A DNA stretch of 64,000 bases from Terribacillus sp. DMT04 (GCF_019056395.1 NZ_CP077639.1:994001-1058000), one strand, 5' to 3'. Counted from the stretch's first letter, positions 55,190-64,000 are shown. The notes: generated by a model not told the origin, from the sequence alone. Numbers and translations are program-made.

Positions 55190-56386
55190 GTGCCAATCAT
55201 TCAAGTAAATAATCTCTCTAAAGTGTTTGGAAAGAATACGAAGGCCGCACTTCAGTTGGCTGAATCTGGAAAAACAAAGGAAGAGATACTAAAAGAAACA
55301 GGGAGCACAGTTGGGGTTAATCGCGCTTCATTTGAAGTGGAAGCAGGAGAGATATTTGTCATCATGGGTCTTTCAGGCAGCGGTAAATCCACTTTAGTTC
55401 GTTTGATTAACCGATTGATTGAACCAACAACCGGAGATGTCTTCATCGAAGGGGAAAATCTTGCGAAAATGGATAAAAAAGAGCTTCGCCGCGTGCGTCG
55501 GGAAAAGCTAAGTATGGTATTTCAGCGTTTCGGGCTGTTTCCGAACAGAACAATCTTGCAAAACGCGGAATATGGACTGGAAGTGCAAGGCGTAGATAAG
55601 CAAGAAAGAGCGGAGAAAGCAAAGAAATCCTTGGAGCTAGTTGGCTTAGGCGGTTATCTGGAACAGTATCCAGGACAGCTATCCGGAGGAATGCAGCAGC
55701 GTGTTGGTCTTGCGCGAGCACTTGCGAATGATCCAGAGGTCTTACTTATGGATGAAGCATTTTCTGCATTAGATCCGCTTATCCGCAAAGATATGCAGGA
55801 TGAATTACTTGATCTTCAAGAATCAATGAAAAAGACCATTCTGTTTATCACGCATGATTTAGATGAAGCACTTCGAATCGGAGACCGCATTGCTTTAATG
55901 AAAGACGGTAATATTGTGCAGATCGGAACACCAGAAGAAATTCTCATGAATCCGGCTAACAGCTACGTTGAGAAATTTGTTGAGGATGTAGATCGTGCGA
56001 AAGTACTGACTGCTCATCAGATTATGAAACGTCCAGAAACAATTAATATTGATAAGCATGGTCCACGTGTTGCGTTAGAAAGGATGCGAGAAGCTGGATT
56101 GTCCAGTATTTTTGTTGTCGATAGCAAACGTACGCTGCAGGGAATTATTACGGCAGATGCAGCGAATGAAGCACGCAAAAATGAAGTGACGAACTTATCG
56201 GAAATTATTCAGCGTGAAGTACCGACAGTAGAGAAAGATACACAGCTGCATGATTTGTTTGCTGTAATCCATGATTCGCCAGTTCCTCTAGCAGTAACGG
56301 AGAATGGCAAGCTATTAGGAATTATCGTCAGAGGTGCAGTTATCGGAGCACTTGCTGGTGAGGGTGAGGTGAACGTGAATGCTTAA
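55190..56386 (+). CDS. opuAA: Glycine betaine ABC importer, ATP-binding subunit
   Basis: 398 aa from the GTG at 55190, which follows AAAGAGGTGA; an in-frame GTG at 55181 overlaps that site. ABC ATPase with Walker [10 protein letters not shown], signature LSGGMQQRV and Walker [12 protein letters not shown], followed by two C-terminal CBS domains (about 275-395), which sense ionic strength in OpuA. N-terminal [12 protein letters not shown] matches proline/betaine importers. It powers osmoprotectant uptake. Confidence 0.95.
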   Translation: MPIIQVNNLSKVFGKNTKAALQLAESGKTKEEILKETGSTVGVNRASFEVEAGEIFVIMGLSGSGKSTLVRLINRLIEPTTGDVFIEGENLAKMDKKELRRVRREKLSMVFQRFGLFPNRTILQNAEYGLEVQGVDKQERAEKAKKSLELVGLGGYLEQYPGQLSGGMQQRVGLARALANDPEVLLMDEAFSALDPLIRKDMQDELLDLQESMKKTILFITHDLDEALRIGDRIALMKDGNIVQIGTPEEILMNPANSYVEKFVEDVDRAKVLTAHQIMKRPETINIDKHGPRVALERMREAGLSSIFVVDSKRTLQGIITADAANEARKNEVTNLSEIIQREVPTVEKDTQLHDLFAVIHDSPVPLAVTENGKLLGIIVRGAVIGALAGEGEVNVNA

Positions 56387-57233
56387 TTTTATGGACAATG
56401 TCGAATCGCTGCCAGTTGCAGACTGGGTAAGTGAATTCGTTGACTTACTAACAGATACATTTGCTTTTTTGTTTGATCCGATTAAAGAAGGATTAGGCAA
56501 CTTCATGGACATGGTAACGCAAGGTCTTGATGCAATCCCGCCTGTAATCTTTATTTTAGTAATCGCTATCTTAGCATTCTTCATGACAGGGAAAAAGTTT
56601 GGTTTGGCGATATTCAGTATTGTTGGGTTGCTTTTCATCTGGAATCAGGAGTTATGGAGCGAATTGATGGACACATTTACACTCGTGTTAACAGCTAGTA
56701 TTTTATGTGTCATCATTGGTATCCCAATTGGTATCTTAATGTCTAAGAGCAAGATTGCTGAAGCTATTATTACGCCAATACTTGATTTTATGCAGACAAT
56801 GCCTGCATTTGTTTATCTAATTCCAGCTGTTGCATTCTTCAGTATTGGAGTGGTGCCTGGTATATTTGCATCATTGATCTTCGCTACACCGCCAACAGTT
56901 CGTTTTACAAACCTTGGTATACGCCAAGTATCCGATGAATTAGTAGAGGCAGCTGATGCGTTTGGTTCAACAGGGCCGCAAAAACTGTTTAAAGTTGAAT
57001 TACCGATGGCGAAGTATACAATTATGGCTGGTATTAACCAGACAGTCATGTTGGCGCTATCAATGGTTGTTATCGCATCCATGATCGGTGCGCCTGGACT
57101 TGGCCGCGAAGTATTGTCATCTCTGCAACGCGCGCAAGTAGGGCCGGGATTTGTTGCTGGACTAAGTATTGTTGTGCTTGCAATCATCATCGACCGCTTT
57201 ACGCAGAATGTTTATAAAGACAAATCCAAATAA
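56379..57233 (+). CDS. opuAB: Glycine betaine ABC importer, permease subunit
   Basis: 284 aa. Binding-protein-dependent permease with several transmembrane helices; the EAA-type loop ([25 protein letters not shown]) that contacts the ATPase is present. The N-terminal helix [23 protein letters not shown] is the amphipathic extension typical of OpuAB. The ATG overlaps the end of opuAA by 8 bases. Confidence 0.96.
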   Translation: MLNFMDNVESLPVADWVSEFVDLLTDTFAFLFDPIKEGLGNFMDMVTQGLDAIPPVIFILVIAILAFFMTGKKFGLAIFSIVGLLFIWNQELWSELMDTFTLVLTASILCVIIGIPIGILMSKSKIAEAIITPILDFMQTMPAFVYLIPAVAFFSIGVVPGIFASLIFATPPTVRFTNLGIRQVSDELVEAADAFGSTGPQKLFKVELPMAKYTIMAGINQTVMLALSMVVIASMIGAPGLGREVLSSLQRAQVGPGFVAGLSIVVLAIIIDRFTQNVYKDKSK

Positions 57234-57289
57234 GTAGAAATGCCTGTTACAGGCTTTCAATAAACGTAAGAAAAGGGGAGTTTCATTAT

Positions 57290-58174
57290 ATGAAGAAATG
57301 GAAAACATTGGGTGTATCTGCAGGGTTAGCTTTGACATTGGTAGCAGCAGGGTGCGGAAATGACGATTCTGCTTCTGGCAGCTTTAGTGAACAAGTTGAT
57401 TATACGGTTACAGGTATTGAAGCTGGTGCCGGCGTAATGAAAGCGACAGAAAAAGCAATTGAAGATTATGATTCGCTAGAAGGCTGGACATTGCAGCCAT
57501 CTTCCAGCGGTGCTATGGCGACAGAGCTAGGCAACGCTATTGAAGACGAAGAACCAATCATCATTACAGGCTGGACACCACATTGGATGTTCAGTAAATA
57601 TGATCTGAAATATTTGGAAGATCCAAAAGGTTCTTTCGGTGAAGAAGAAACAATCAATACAATGACACGTCTTGGTTTTGCAGACGATATGCCTGATGCT
57701 AACAAAGTGCTAGATCAGTTTAACTGGACAACCGAAGATATGGGAGAAGTAATGCTGGAAGTTAGCGATGGTACAGATCCGGCTGAAGCGGCTCGCAACT
57801 GGGTAGACAACAACGCTGATAAAGTGGCTGAGTGGACAGAGGGCGTAGAGGAAGGCAGCGGAGACGTAAGCCTTGCATACGTAGAATGGGACTCTGAGGT
57901 AGCTTCTACAAATGTTATGAAAGTGGTACTTGATGACCTAGGATTCAATACAACGATTACGCCCATCGATAACGCTGTTATGTGGCAGTCTGTTGCACAA
58001 GGTGAAGCAGACGCAATGGTAGCAGCTTGGCTTCCAACAACGCATGGTGACTTGTATGACCAATACAAAGATCAAGTTGTTGACTTGGGACCAAACTTGG
58101 AAGGCGCAAAAACAGGTCTTGTCGTACCTGACTATGTAGATGCCGATTCCATTGAAGATCTTGAAGCAAAATAA
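57290..58174 (+). CDS. opuAC: Glycine betaine-binding lipoprotein
   Basis: 294 aa. Lipoprotein signal MKKWKTLGVSAGLALTLVAAGC, then a substrate-binding domain with tryptophans expected to form the aromatic cage for the trimethylammonium group (ITGWTPHWMF, AYVEWDSEV, VAAWLPTTH). Captures glycine betaine outside the membrane for OpuAB. AAGGGGAGTTTC precedes the ATG. Last gene of the operon, with a terminator. Confidence 0.96.
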   Translation: MKKWKTLGVSAGLALTLVAAGCGNDDSASGSFSEQVDYTVTGIEAGAGVMKATEKAIEDYDSLEGWTLQPSSSGAMATELGNAIEDEEPIIITGWTPHWMFSKYDLKYLEDPKGSFGEEETINTMTRLGFADDMPDANKVLDQFNWTTEDMGEVMLEVSDGTDPAEAARNWVDNNADKVAEWTEGVEEGSGDVSLAYVEWDSEVASTNVMKVVLDDLGFNTTITPIDNAVMWQSVAQGEADAMVAAWLPTTHGDLYDQYKDQVVDLGPNLEGAKTGLVVPDYVDADSIEDLEAK

Positions 58175-58186
58175 AAGAATAACTGA

Positions 58187-58216
58187 AGAAACCTCTTCCA
58201 TGCGGGAGAGGTTTCT
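58187..58216 (+). terminator. Terminator of opuA operon
   Basis: AGAAACCTCT pairs with AGAGGTTTCT; a short T stretch follows. Confidence 0.85.
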
Positions 58217-58308
58217 TTGGATAGAAGAACGGCATGGTTTTGAGAGACGTTAGAGACTCCGCTTTAAAGGTATGGATCCATATAGGAATAGATATTTATA
58301 AAGGAGTA

Positions 58309-58339
58309 AAAATGCTCTCCATCACGGAGAGCATTTTTT
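58309..58339. terminator. Terminator of yhaH (bidirectional)
   Basis: AAAAATGCTCTCC pairs perfectly with GGAGAGCATTTTT. It touches the yhaH stop on the minus strand. Confidence 0.9.
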
Positions 58340-58709
58340 ACTGATCATTTTTTTGGTTCGCTTTTTCTTCCAGTTCTTTTAAACTTTTCTCGATTTGAGT
58401 TAAGCTTTTCTGGATGTTTTTTTGATGAGGTTCAACTGTTCGTTTCCAGCTGTCGATGGAGTTTTTAACATCGGTTGACAGTTCTTTGAACATTGCAGAG
58501 CCTTCTTTTGACGTCTTGGAAATCTGTTCTTTCAGCTGCATACCTTCGTTTTTAAGATTATTGAATGTAACCTTCCATTCGTCGCTGCGCTGCTTTGCAT
58601 CTGAACGCAGATCCTTCCCGGAGGATGGTGCTGTCAGCAGTGTAATTGCGGCACTGACTGTACTCCCAACGAGTATACCTAAAGCGATTGATTTGCTACT
58701 AGCCATCAT
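58338..58709 (-). CDS. yhaH: YtxH-domain protein YhaH
   Basis: 123 aa. A short N-terminal hydrophobic segment, SKSIALGILVGSTVSAAITLLTAPSSGKDLR, is the YtxH/gas-vesicle-like signature (glycine-rich helix ending in TAPxSGKxLR), followed by a charged coiled coil. AAGGAGTGAG precedes the ATG; a second ATG is the next codon. YtxH-type proteins are general-stress or membrane-associated; role unknown. Confidence 0.88.
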   Translation of the reverse strand: MMASSKSIALGILVGSTVSAAITLLTAPSSGKDLRSDAKQRSDEWKVTFNNLKNEGMQLKEQISKTSKEGSAMFKELSTDVKNSIDSWKRTVEPHQKNIQKSLTQIEKSLKELEEKANQKNDQ

Positions 58710-58778
58710 CTCACTCCTTCCTACTTCATTATACTATTTTCTCTTCTTATGTAGCAGTGAAACCTCTTCGGACGAGCT

Positions 58779-59204
58779 TTATGAAATCCTGCTGCTGATT
58801 GCTGCTGCTAATTCACCAAGATGGTCGCTTGCACTAGTATCGTGCTGCTCAAAGGTAGCTTGAAAACCATCATCTTTGCCGTATCGGGGAATAAGATGTA
58901 CATGCAGATGGAAGACTGTCTGACCTGCTGCGGCTTCCGTGTTGCTAAGTATGTTCATACCTGCGGGCTGGAATGCCTCTTTAATGGCGTTTGCTACTCT
59001 TGGTACACGTGCAAACACTTGCTGGGCCAGTTCTGGCGGTGTTTCGTATATATTCTTCGCATGTGTCTTAGGAATAATGAGGGTATGGCCTTTTGTTACC
59101 TGACCGATATCCATAAAAGCTAGAACTTGATCATCCTCATACACTTTCGCAGATGGCAGTTCACCTGCAGCAATTTTACAAAAAATACAATCCTTTTCGT
59201 GCAT
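58779..59204 (-). CDS. hit: HIT-family nucleotide-binding protein
   Basis: 141 aa from the ATG at 59204, which follows AAAGGAGTGATC; the frame opens 16 codons earlier. The His triad is FHLHVHLIP and the N-terminal zinc/Cys motif CIFCKI is present. HIT hydrolases cleave nucleoside phosphoramidates or dinucleotides. Divergent from ecsA as in B. subtilis. The long region upstream holds a likely RNA gene. Confidence 0.95.
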   Translation of the reverse strand: MHEKDCIFCKIAAGELPSAKVYEDDQVLAFMDIGQVTKGHTLIIPKTHAKNIYETPPELAQQVFARVPRVANAIKEAFQPAGMNILSNTEAAAGQTVFHLHVHLIPRYGKDDGFQATFEQHDTSASDHLGELAAAISSRIS

Positions 59205-59279
59205 ATGATCACTCCTTTGGCATGTATACATATTGTATAAAGGAATGGACATGCTTGTAAAGTAAAGTTGAATGAAAAT

Positions 59280-59540
59280 AGGCAGACCTCCCGTAACGGC
59301 CGGAATATTGGAATTCTTCGCGTTTTGGGAGTGTCTGCCTCAGAAGCAAGGTGCCAAGAGGAAAAACCATTTCGAACTGTACAGCGGCTTACGTAGTTAG
59401 CGCCAGTACACTTTCAGCTTGCTTACGATTGTAATGTAAATCAGCTTACTTTCGGACGTAGCGGTCTGTATCTCCTACCAACACCTCATCTCATTTAATG
59501 GGTCCTGCTTTGGAAACCCTCTTGGCAACTTCTTTGCTTC
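59280..59540 (-). ncRNA. Candidate structured non-coding RNA between hit and ecsA
   Basis: No gene fits these 260 bases, but pairing is extensive. A closing helix joins GAAGCAA (59343-59349) with TTGCTTC (59534-59540) and TGCCAAGAGG (59352-59361) with CCTCTTGGCA (59518-59527), 17 bp in all, enclosing a 198-nt domain with a terminal stem around AGCTTGCTTAC / GTAAATCAGCT. Directly next to it is a 13-bp hairpin AGGCAGACCTCCC / GGGAGTGTCTGCCT (59280-59340, one bulge), which on the minus strand would be a 3' terminator followed by ATTTTC. A weak -10 (TACTAT, 59550-59545) fits a minus-strand start. A 6S-like RNA or a hit leader are possible; neither is shown. Confidence 0.45.
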
Positions 59541-59584
59541 GAGAATAGTATGTGCACGCTGACAAAAGTTATAACCGTTTTATT

Positions 59585-59613
59585 TTGGCAAATACGGCTC
59601 GCTTTGGTAAACT
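59585..59613 (+). promoter_or_regulatory. Sigma-A promoter of ecsABC
   Basis: TTGGCA (59585-59590), 17-bp spacer, TAAACT (59608-59613), 36 bases before the ecsA start. Confidence 0.75.
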
Positions 59614-59648
59614 TTTAGCAGTAGAGTGTGGAGAAAGGGGAAAGGGCC

Positions 59649-60395
59649 ATGCAGCCTTTATTACATATTGATTCACTAACCGGTGGGTATACACATAAAA
59701 ATGTTTTGAAAGACGTGTCATTTCACGTCAATGCTGGTGAGATTGTCGGACTCATCGGCTTAAATGGGGCGGGTAAAAGCACGACCATAAAACATATTAT
59801 TGGACTGATGCAGCCAAAGGGAGGAAGCATTCGGATTAATGGAAGTAATTTTGCTGAATCACCAGAAACATACCGAAGCAATTTTTCCTATATTCCGGAG
59901 ATGCCGGTTCTTTATGATGAACTGACGCTATATGATCATCTGCGGCTGACTGCTCAAGCATATGATGTATCGAAAGAAGATTTTGATAAACGGCTGCCGC
60001 CTTTGCTGAAAGAATTTCGACTGGAGAAGAAGCTGAAGATGTTTCCTGTTCATTTTTCAAAAGGAATGCGCCAAAAAGTAATGATAATGTGTACGTTCCT
60101 TGTTGAACCGGATCTTTATATTGTGGATGAACCATTCGTTGGTTTGGACCCGCTTGGTATTCAATCGTACTTACAGCTAATGAATCAAGCAAAGGAGAAT
60201 GGAGCAGGTGTGCTAATGTCTACCCATATACTTGCTACTGCGGAGCGCTATTGCGACCGTATTGTTATCTTGCATGATGGGAAGCTTCGTGCAGCTGGTA
60301 CGATGGACGAGCTTCGTCAAGAATTTCATATGTCAGATGCTACACTGGACGATTTGTATGTGCAGCTGACAAAGGAAGAAGACAGCCATGTTTAA
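59649..60395 (+). CDS. ecsA: ABC transporter ATP-binding protein EcsA
   Basis: 248 aa from the ATG at 59649 (GGGGAAAGGG upstream), nearly the B. subtilis length; a GTG at 59628 is in frame. Walker A GLNGAGKST, signature FSKGMRQKV, Walker B LYIVDEPFVGLD and the STH switch are intact. With EcsB it forms an exporter; loss in B. subtilis impairs protein secretion, sporulation and competence, and Ecs affects intramembrane protease RasP activity. Overlaps ecsB by 8 bases. Confidence 0.95.
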   Translation: MQPLLHIDSLTGGYTHKNVLKDVSFHVNAGEIVGLIGLNGAGKSTTIKHIIGLMQPKGGSIRINGSNFAESPETYRSNFSYIPEMPVLYDELTLYDHLRLTAQAYDVSKEDFDKRLPPLLKEFRLEKKLKMFPVHFSKGMRQKVMIMCTFLVEPDLYIVDEPFVGLDPLGIQSYLQLMNQAKENGAGVLMSTHILATAERYCDRIVILHDGKLRAAGTMDELRQEFHMSDATLDDLYVQLTKEEDSHV

Positions 60396-61602
60396 TGCGG
60401 AAATCTTTTTCAAACAGCGGCTATCTGATCATATGAAAGAATTGAACCGCTACCTGCGCTATATTTTTAATCAGCATTTAGCCATTGCCATGCTTTTCAT
60501 CATTTCTGGACTGGCGTATTATTACCAGCAATGGCTGGAGACAATATCTCCAGACTTTCCTGCGGCACTGCTAATAGGTGCTGTGTTCGGCCTGCTTGTC
60601 AGCTACAGCCCAGTGCGGACCCTGTTAAAGGAAGCAGACTTAATTTTCTTACTTCCGCTCGAACCAAAAATGCATCGTTATTTTCGATTGACGATTGGGT
60701 ATAGTTTCTTTACGCAGCTCTATATGCTGCTTTTAGCGGCTGCGGCTCTTGCACCGTTGTTTTTTGCAGCAAACTTAGGAGATAATTTTACTTCTTATTT
60801 GCTTATCTTCGTGGTGATGCTGATCTTCAAAATTTGGAATTTGTATATGAATTGGTGGATGCTGAAGATACGCAATGTGAATAACAGAAGGCTGGAGCAG
60901 ACGCTGCGGGTTATTCTCAATGTAGGCAGCTTTTGGCTGCTCGTCCGCGGCGATCTGATTGCGGCAGGTGTCATAACAGTTTTATTTGTGGGGTTGCTGT
61001 TTACCGATTACAGCTACAGCCGCAAGCAGGGCGGTTTGGCTTGGGATTTACTTATTGAGAAGGACCAAGCCCGCATGCAGGCGTTTTACCGCATCGCAAA
61101 TCAATTTGCGGATGTACCGCATTTGAAAACAAAAGTGCATAAGCGACAAGCGATCGTGAATTTGTTTGTAAGAAGGGTTCCATTTGATCAGCAGCATACG
61201 TATGATTATTTATTCCGCGTCACTTTTGTCAGAGGCGGGGATTACTTCGGTCTCTTTTTGCGGCTGACGGTACTTGCTGGCGTGATCATTTACTTTATAC
61301 CAAATCTTTGGGTGCAGCTGGCATTTGCTCTTTTGTTCCTGTATCTAACCGGTTTTCAGCTTGTTGGTATGTGGAAGCATCATCGGACAATTGCATGGAT
61401 GGATCTTTACCCTGTACAAGATGATACACGAAAGCATGCGCTTTTATCTCTGCTGCAAATACTAGGAATTATACAAGCAATCCTATTAAGTGTTGTCTTT
61501 TTGCTGCATGCAAATGTTATTGGTTTTGTCTTAACGTTAGCTGCCGGAATCGTTTTCACGATTGGCTTTGTGCGTTTGTATGTATCAAAACGGTTAAAAT
61601 AG
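60388..61602 (+). CDS. ecsB: ABC transporter permease EcsB
   Basis: 404 aa (B. subtilis 408). About eight to ten transmembrane helices in two groups separated by a hydrophilic central part. N-terminal NAEIFFKQRLSDHMKELNRYLRYIFNQH is typical of EcsB. It is the membrane half of the Ecs transporter. The ATG lies inside the end of ecsA. The cargo is not established. Confidence 0.95.
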   Translation: MFNAEIFFKQRLSDHMKELNRYLRYIFNQHLAIAMLFIISGLAYYYQQWLETISPDFPAALLIGAVFGLLVSYSPVRTLLKEADLIFLLPLEPKMHRYFRLTIGYSFFTQLYMLLLAAAALAPLFFAANLGDNFTSYLLIFVVMLIFKIWNLYMNWWMLKIRNVNNRRLEQTLRVILNVGSFWLLVRGDLIAAGVITVLFVGLLFTDYSYSRKQGGLAWDLLIEKDQARMQAFYRIANQFADVPHLKTKVHKRQAIVNLFVRRVPFDQQHTYDYLFRVTFVRGGDYFGLFLRLTVLAGVIIYFIPNLWVQLAFALLFLYLTGFQLVGMWKHHRTIAWMDLYPVQDDTRKHALLSLLQILGIIQAILLSVVFLLHANVIGFVLTLAAGIVFTIGFVRLYVSKRLK

Positions 61603-61614
61603 GAGGGGTGGGAG

Positions 61615-62328
61615 ATGCAGGACGATCATTACAAAGAAAGAAAACGGAAGGAAGCCTTGTTTTACTACAACTCCTTGCAGCGCCGCGGCGGCAGGTTTCA
61701 GAGGATGTCGAAAGGGACGCAGAATATCATTACAGATCGAATCCCTAAGGCTGTTCACAGTACAATGACGACAGCTGTCCGGCAAATGATCGAGCTGAGC
61801 TTGACGTCTTCTAAATATATCCTTCCTATAAAGGTAGACGATAACTGGAGTTTTGAAGAAAGAGAAAAAGAAGTGCGGAAAGTGATCAACCGCTATAAAA
61901 CGACTGCAAGAATTGAAGGAGCAGGCACTGGTGCCGGCGGATTAATTCTGGGAGCGGCGGATTTCCCTCTGTTGCTTAGCATTAAAATGAAGTGTCTTTT
62001 TGATATCGGCAGAATATACGGATTTGATGTAACGGCATTTAGTGAACGTGTGTTTTTGCTGCAGGTTTTCAGCGCTACTTTTTCCAGCGTCGATACAAGA
62101 ATACAACTCTGGAAAGAGATTCGTAATTGGAATCAAGTAACTGGGGCGATAGATGACGTGAATTGGCGGGTTTTGCAGCAGGAATATCGTGATCATATTG
62201 ATTTGGTAAAAATGATGCAGCTCCTGCCAGGTGTCGGTGCTTTTGTTGGTGCCATTATCAATGGTAAATTTCTTGAACAATTGGGAACAGCAGCAATGCA
62301 TGCGTATCGCATGCGTATGTTAACTTAA
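61615..62328 (+). CDS. ecsC: EcsC family protein
   Basis: 237 aa. Soluble or peripheral, with the Gly/Ala-rich segment GAGTGAGGLILGAADFPLLLSIKM and a second one near LLPGVGAFVGAIINGKF that are characteristic of EcsC. AGGAGGGGTGGGAG precedes the ATG, 12 bases after ecsB. Last gene of the operon; function unknown. Confidence 0.95.
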   Translation: MQDDHYKERKRKEALFYYNSLQRRGGRFQRMSKGTQNIITDRIPKAVHSTMTTAVRQMIELSLTSSKYILPIKVDDNWSFEEREKEVRKVINRYKTTARIEGAGTGAGGLILGAADFPLLLSIKMKCLFDIGRIYGFDVTAFSERVFLLQVFSATFSSVDTRIQLWKEIRNWNQVTGAIDDVNWRVLQQEYRDHIDLVKMMQLLPGVGAFVGAIINGKFLEQLGTAAMHAYRMRMLT

Positions 62329-62362
62329 AAAAATCAGCGTGGAGCATCACGCTGATTTTTTT
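62329..62362. terminator. Bidirectional terminator between ecsC and the yhaA-like gene
   Basis: AAAAATCAGCGTG pairs perfectly with CACGCTGATTTTT around a 6-base loop, flanked by A and T runs. It touches the yhaA-like stop. Confidence 0.95.
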
Positions 62363-63528
62363 TATTGATAGGCAATATAGGTGCTTAGCAAAGTTTTAGC
62401 CGCAATAGCCATCGCGCGCTCATCAAAATCGAACTTCGGATGATGGTGCGGATAATAATGATCTTCTTTCATTGCGCCAGTAAAGAAGAACGCTCCAGGT
62501 TTGTTTTGCACATAGTAAGCAAAATCTTCTCCAGTCATTGTTGGCAGCACGCTATTAGCTTGCTGTACTTCCGTTACCTGCTCAGCAGCTTTCAGCACTA
62601 GTTGAGCTTCAGCTGGATGGTTGATGACAGGTGGATAGCCTTCAATATATTCATACGTATAGCCAGCATCATTAGACGTTGTAATGCCTTGGAGCACCTT
62701 TTCAATCTCCGTTTTGATTTGTTTTTGTACAGCTGTATCAAATGTACGTACTGTTCCAGTCAGTTTGGCTGTTCCGGCAACTACGTTAAATGCAGCGCCT
62801 GCTTCAAATGTTCCAACTGTTACAACAGCTGTGCTTAGAGGGTCCAAGCGACGGCTGACAATTTGCTGAAGGGCAGTTACCACTTGGGAGCCAATTAGAA
62901 CGGCGTCTTTTGTTTGGTGCGGTTGAGCCCCATGGCCGCCTTTACCGATAATCTCAATTTCAAAGCGGTCAGCACCAGCCATAAATGCTTCATCAGCAGT
63001 TTCAATAGTGCCAAGCGGCGTATTAGACCAGAGATGGGTGCCAAATACTGCATCCACATCATCAAGAATACCAGTCTCAATAATTGGTTTGGCTCCGCCT
63101 GGTGCATATTCCTCGGCATGCTGATGGACAAACACGAGTGTACCTGGTAATTCATCTTGCAGCGCTTTTGCTGCTTTGGCAATACCGAGCAAGGTTGCAG
63201 TATGGCCATCATGACCGCAAGCGTGCATCACATTTGCTACAGTCGATTTATAAGAAACATCATTTTCTTCCTGTATTGGCAGCGCATCAAAGTCGGCTCG
63301 CAAGGCGATTTTCTTGCCTGCCTTTCCACCTTGCAGTGTAGCAACGACGCCATTTCCTCCGACGTTCTTTTGATAAGGGATGCCGAGTTCCTCGTATGTA
63401 TTGGCAATATATGCTGCTGTCTTTTCTTCTTTAAAGGACAGTTCTGGATGTTGGTGCAGGTATCTTCTTGTTGCTACCATATCTTCATATAATTCATCAA
63501 TTTTATTAAATAATTTCGTTAACATCAT
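62362..63528 (-). CDS. yhaA: M20-family amidohydrolase (YhaA-like, N-acyl amino acid hydrolase)
   Basis: 388 aa. Metallo-aminoacylase/carboxypeptidase: MHACGHDGHTA gives metal His and Asp, QHAEEYAPGG the catalytic Glu pair, and the His in GTHLWS and the MTGEDFAYY near the C-terminus complete the site. It probably deacylates N-acyl amino acids in the cytoplasm. AGGAGGCGGGTTATG precedes the start on the minus strand (the next codon is also ATG). Position after ecsC matches yhaA. Confidence 0.9.
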   Translation of the reverse strand: MMLTKLFNKIDELYEDMVATRRYLHQHPELSFKEEKTAAYIANTYEELGIPYQKNVGGNGVVATLQGGKAGKKIALRADFDALPIQEENDVSYKSTVANVMHACGHDGHTATLLGIAKAAKALQDELPGTLVFVHQHAEEYAPGGAKPIIETGILDDVDAVFGTHLWSNTPLGTIETADEAFMAGADRFEIEIIGKGGHGAQPHQTKDAVLIGSQVVTALQQIVSRRLDPLSTAVVTVGTFEAGAAFNVVAGTAKLTGTVRTFDTAVQKQIKTEIEKVLQGITTSNDAGYTYEYIEGYPPVINHPAEAQLVLKAAEQVTEVQQANSVLPTMTGEDFAYYVQNKPGAFFFTGAMKEDHYYPHHHPKFDFDERAMAIAAKTLLSTYIAYQ

Positions 63529-63620
63529 AACCCGCCTCCTAGTATGAAATAAATCTAGTATAGCATATCTCCAAACGCTAATAATTACTTTATTCAGAAA
63601 ACAAGATGTATCGGTATAGT

Positions 63621-63660
63621 AAAAAGTCCAAACCGTCCGAAAAAGGATGGTTTGGACTTT
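63621..63660 (-). terminator. Terminator of the ferritin-like gene
   Basis: Read on the minus strand, AAAGTCCAAACC pairs with GGTTTGGACTTT, followed by TT. It lies 35 bases beyond the stop at 63695. Confidence 0.85.
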
Positions 63661-63694
63661 GGCCGAAACGCAAATGCTTCAGCTTTTTCATTGC

Positions 63695-64000
63695 TTAAGA
63701 TAAACGAGAGTCATTTAAGAGGCGATTCAGCTCATCACGATGATTTGTTTCATCGGAGATAAGATCCTCCAGCTTAATAACAAGCTCGGTCATGTTCAGC
63801 TCTTCAGCCTGCTGCTTGCGTTTTTCGTAGCGTTCAATTGTAGCTTGTTCTGCGTCACGTGCCTCTGTAAGCATTTTTGTTACATCTGTATGGTACGGTA
63901 CGTCTGCTGGAGAAGTCGTAGGTGTGCCGCCAAGTGTTACAATTTTATCTGCCAAATACTTCGCATGTCCAATTTCATCTGTGATTTCATCCTCGAAGAA
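63695..64000 (-). CDS. Ferritin-like/bacterioferritin-family protein, C-terminal part
   Basis: The frame runs off the window edge, so only the last about 101 residues are seen; the ATG-like codon at 63955 is internal. Ferritin-like diiron helices are visible: FFEDEITDEIGHAKYLADKIV (Glu and ExxH), TEARDAEQATIERYEKR (Glu) and LEDLISDETNHRDELNRLL (Glu and ExxH). That is the complete C-terminal ligand set of a bacterioferritin-like protein, so iron or peroxide chemistry is likely. Confidence 0.85.
   Translation of the reverse strand, partial: FFEDEITDEIGHAKYLADKIVTLGGTPTTSPADVPYHTDVTKMLTEARDAEQATIERYEKRKQQAEELNMTELVIKLEDLISDETNHRDELNRLLNDSRLS

Noticed and set aside
1-64000. CRISPR arrays, tRNA or rRNA genes, prophage, transposase
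   Set aside because: No regularly spaced repeats, cloverleaf sequences, rRNA motifs or mobile-element proteins were seen.

Overview
This window is a chromosome segment from an endospore-forming member of the Bacillaceae. The evidence is spore genes throughout (a GerA-type receptor operon, yhbH, spoVR, an alpha/beta SASP, an SspL-like SASP, a YjcZ-type peptide, a YhcN-type lipoprotein, yhaL), low-to-moderate G+C, strong GGAGG ribosome sites with GTG/TTG starts, and gene order resembling the Bacillus subtilis yhe/yha region. A halotolerant genus such as Terribacillus or Oceanobacillus is plausible, but the genus cannot be fixed from sequence alone. I saw no rRNA, tRNA, CRISPR array, prophage or transposase gene. 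Family names and B. subtilis comparisons are from memory, not from searches.

Layout. 1-8.9 kb: end of odhA and odhB, a three-gene germinant receptor operon under a likely sigma-G promoter, yhbH, a MurG-like transferase and a beta-carbonic anhydrase. 8.9-13.2 kb: a heterodimeric ABC drug exporter (bmrC/bmrD type) behind a 380-nt leader with two short peptides and a terminator. 13.3-18.2 kb: sigI-rsgI with a possible self-regulated promoter, a GNAT-nitrilase fusion and a YhcN-type spore lipoprotein. 18.2-23 kb: a MITE-like repeat, threonine aldolase, and a yrrT-luxS-mccA-mccB operon that links AI-2/SRH metabolism to conversion of homocysteine to cysteine. 23-32 kb: single metabolic, repair and spore genes, including an alkyltransferase-like protein and a Mug-type glycosylase. 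32-42 kb: an ABC-2 exporter, psiE, map, the second repeat copy, a CDF metal exporter, an MFS exporter, a VanY-type carboxypeptidase and fumC.

42-64 kb is a conserved Bacillus-like block: SASP, yheB-yheA, yhaO-yhaN-(GbsR-like)-yhaM, yhaL, prsA, a yhaJ-like gene, yhaI, yhaH, hit, ecsABC and a yhaA-like amidase, ending in a truncated ferritin-like gene. A complete OpuA glycine-betaine importer with a divergent GbsR-like regulator and a 38-bp near-palindrome between them sits between yhaI and yhaH, where B. subtilis has hpr (scoC). A strongly structured segment of about 260 bp between hit and ecsA looks like an unannotated RNA.

The content is mostly ordinary. No clearly new multi-gene system was found. 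The best leads are the RNA-level ones: the hit-ecsA structured RNA, the exporter leader, the dispersed repeat, and the OpuA operator.
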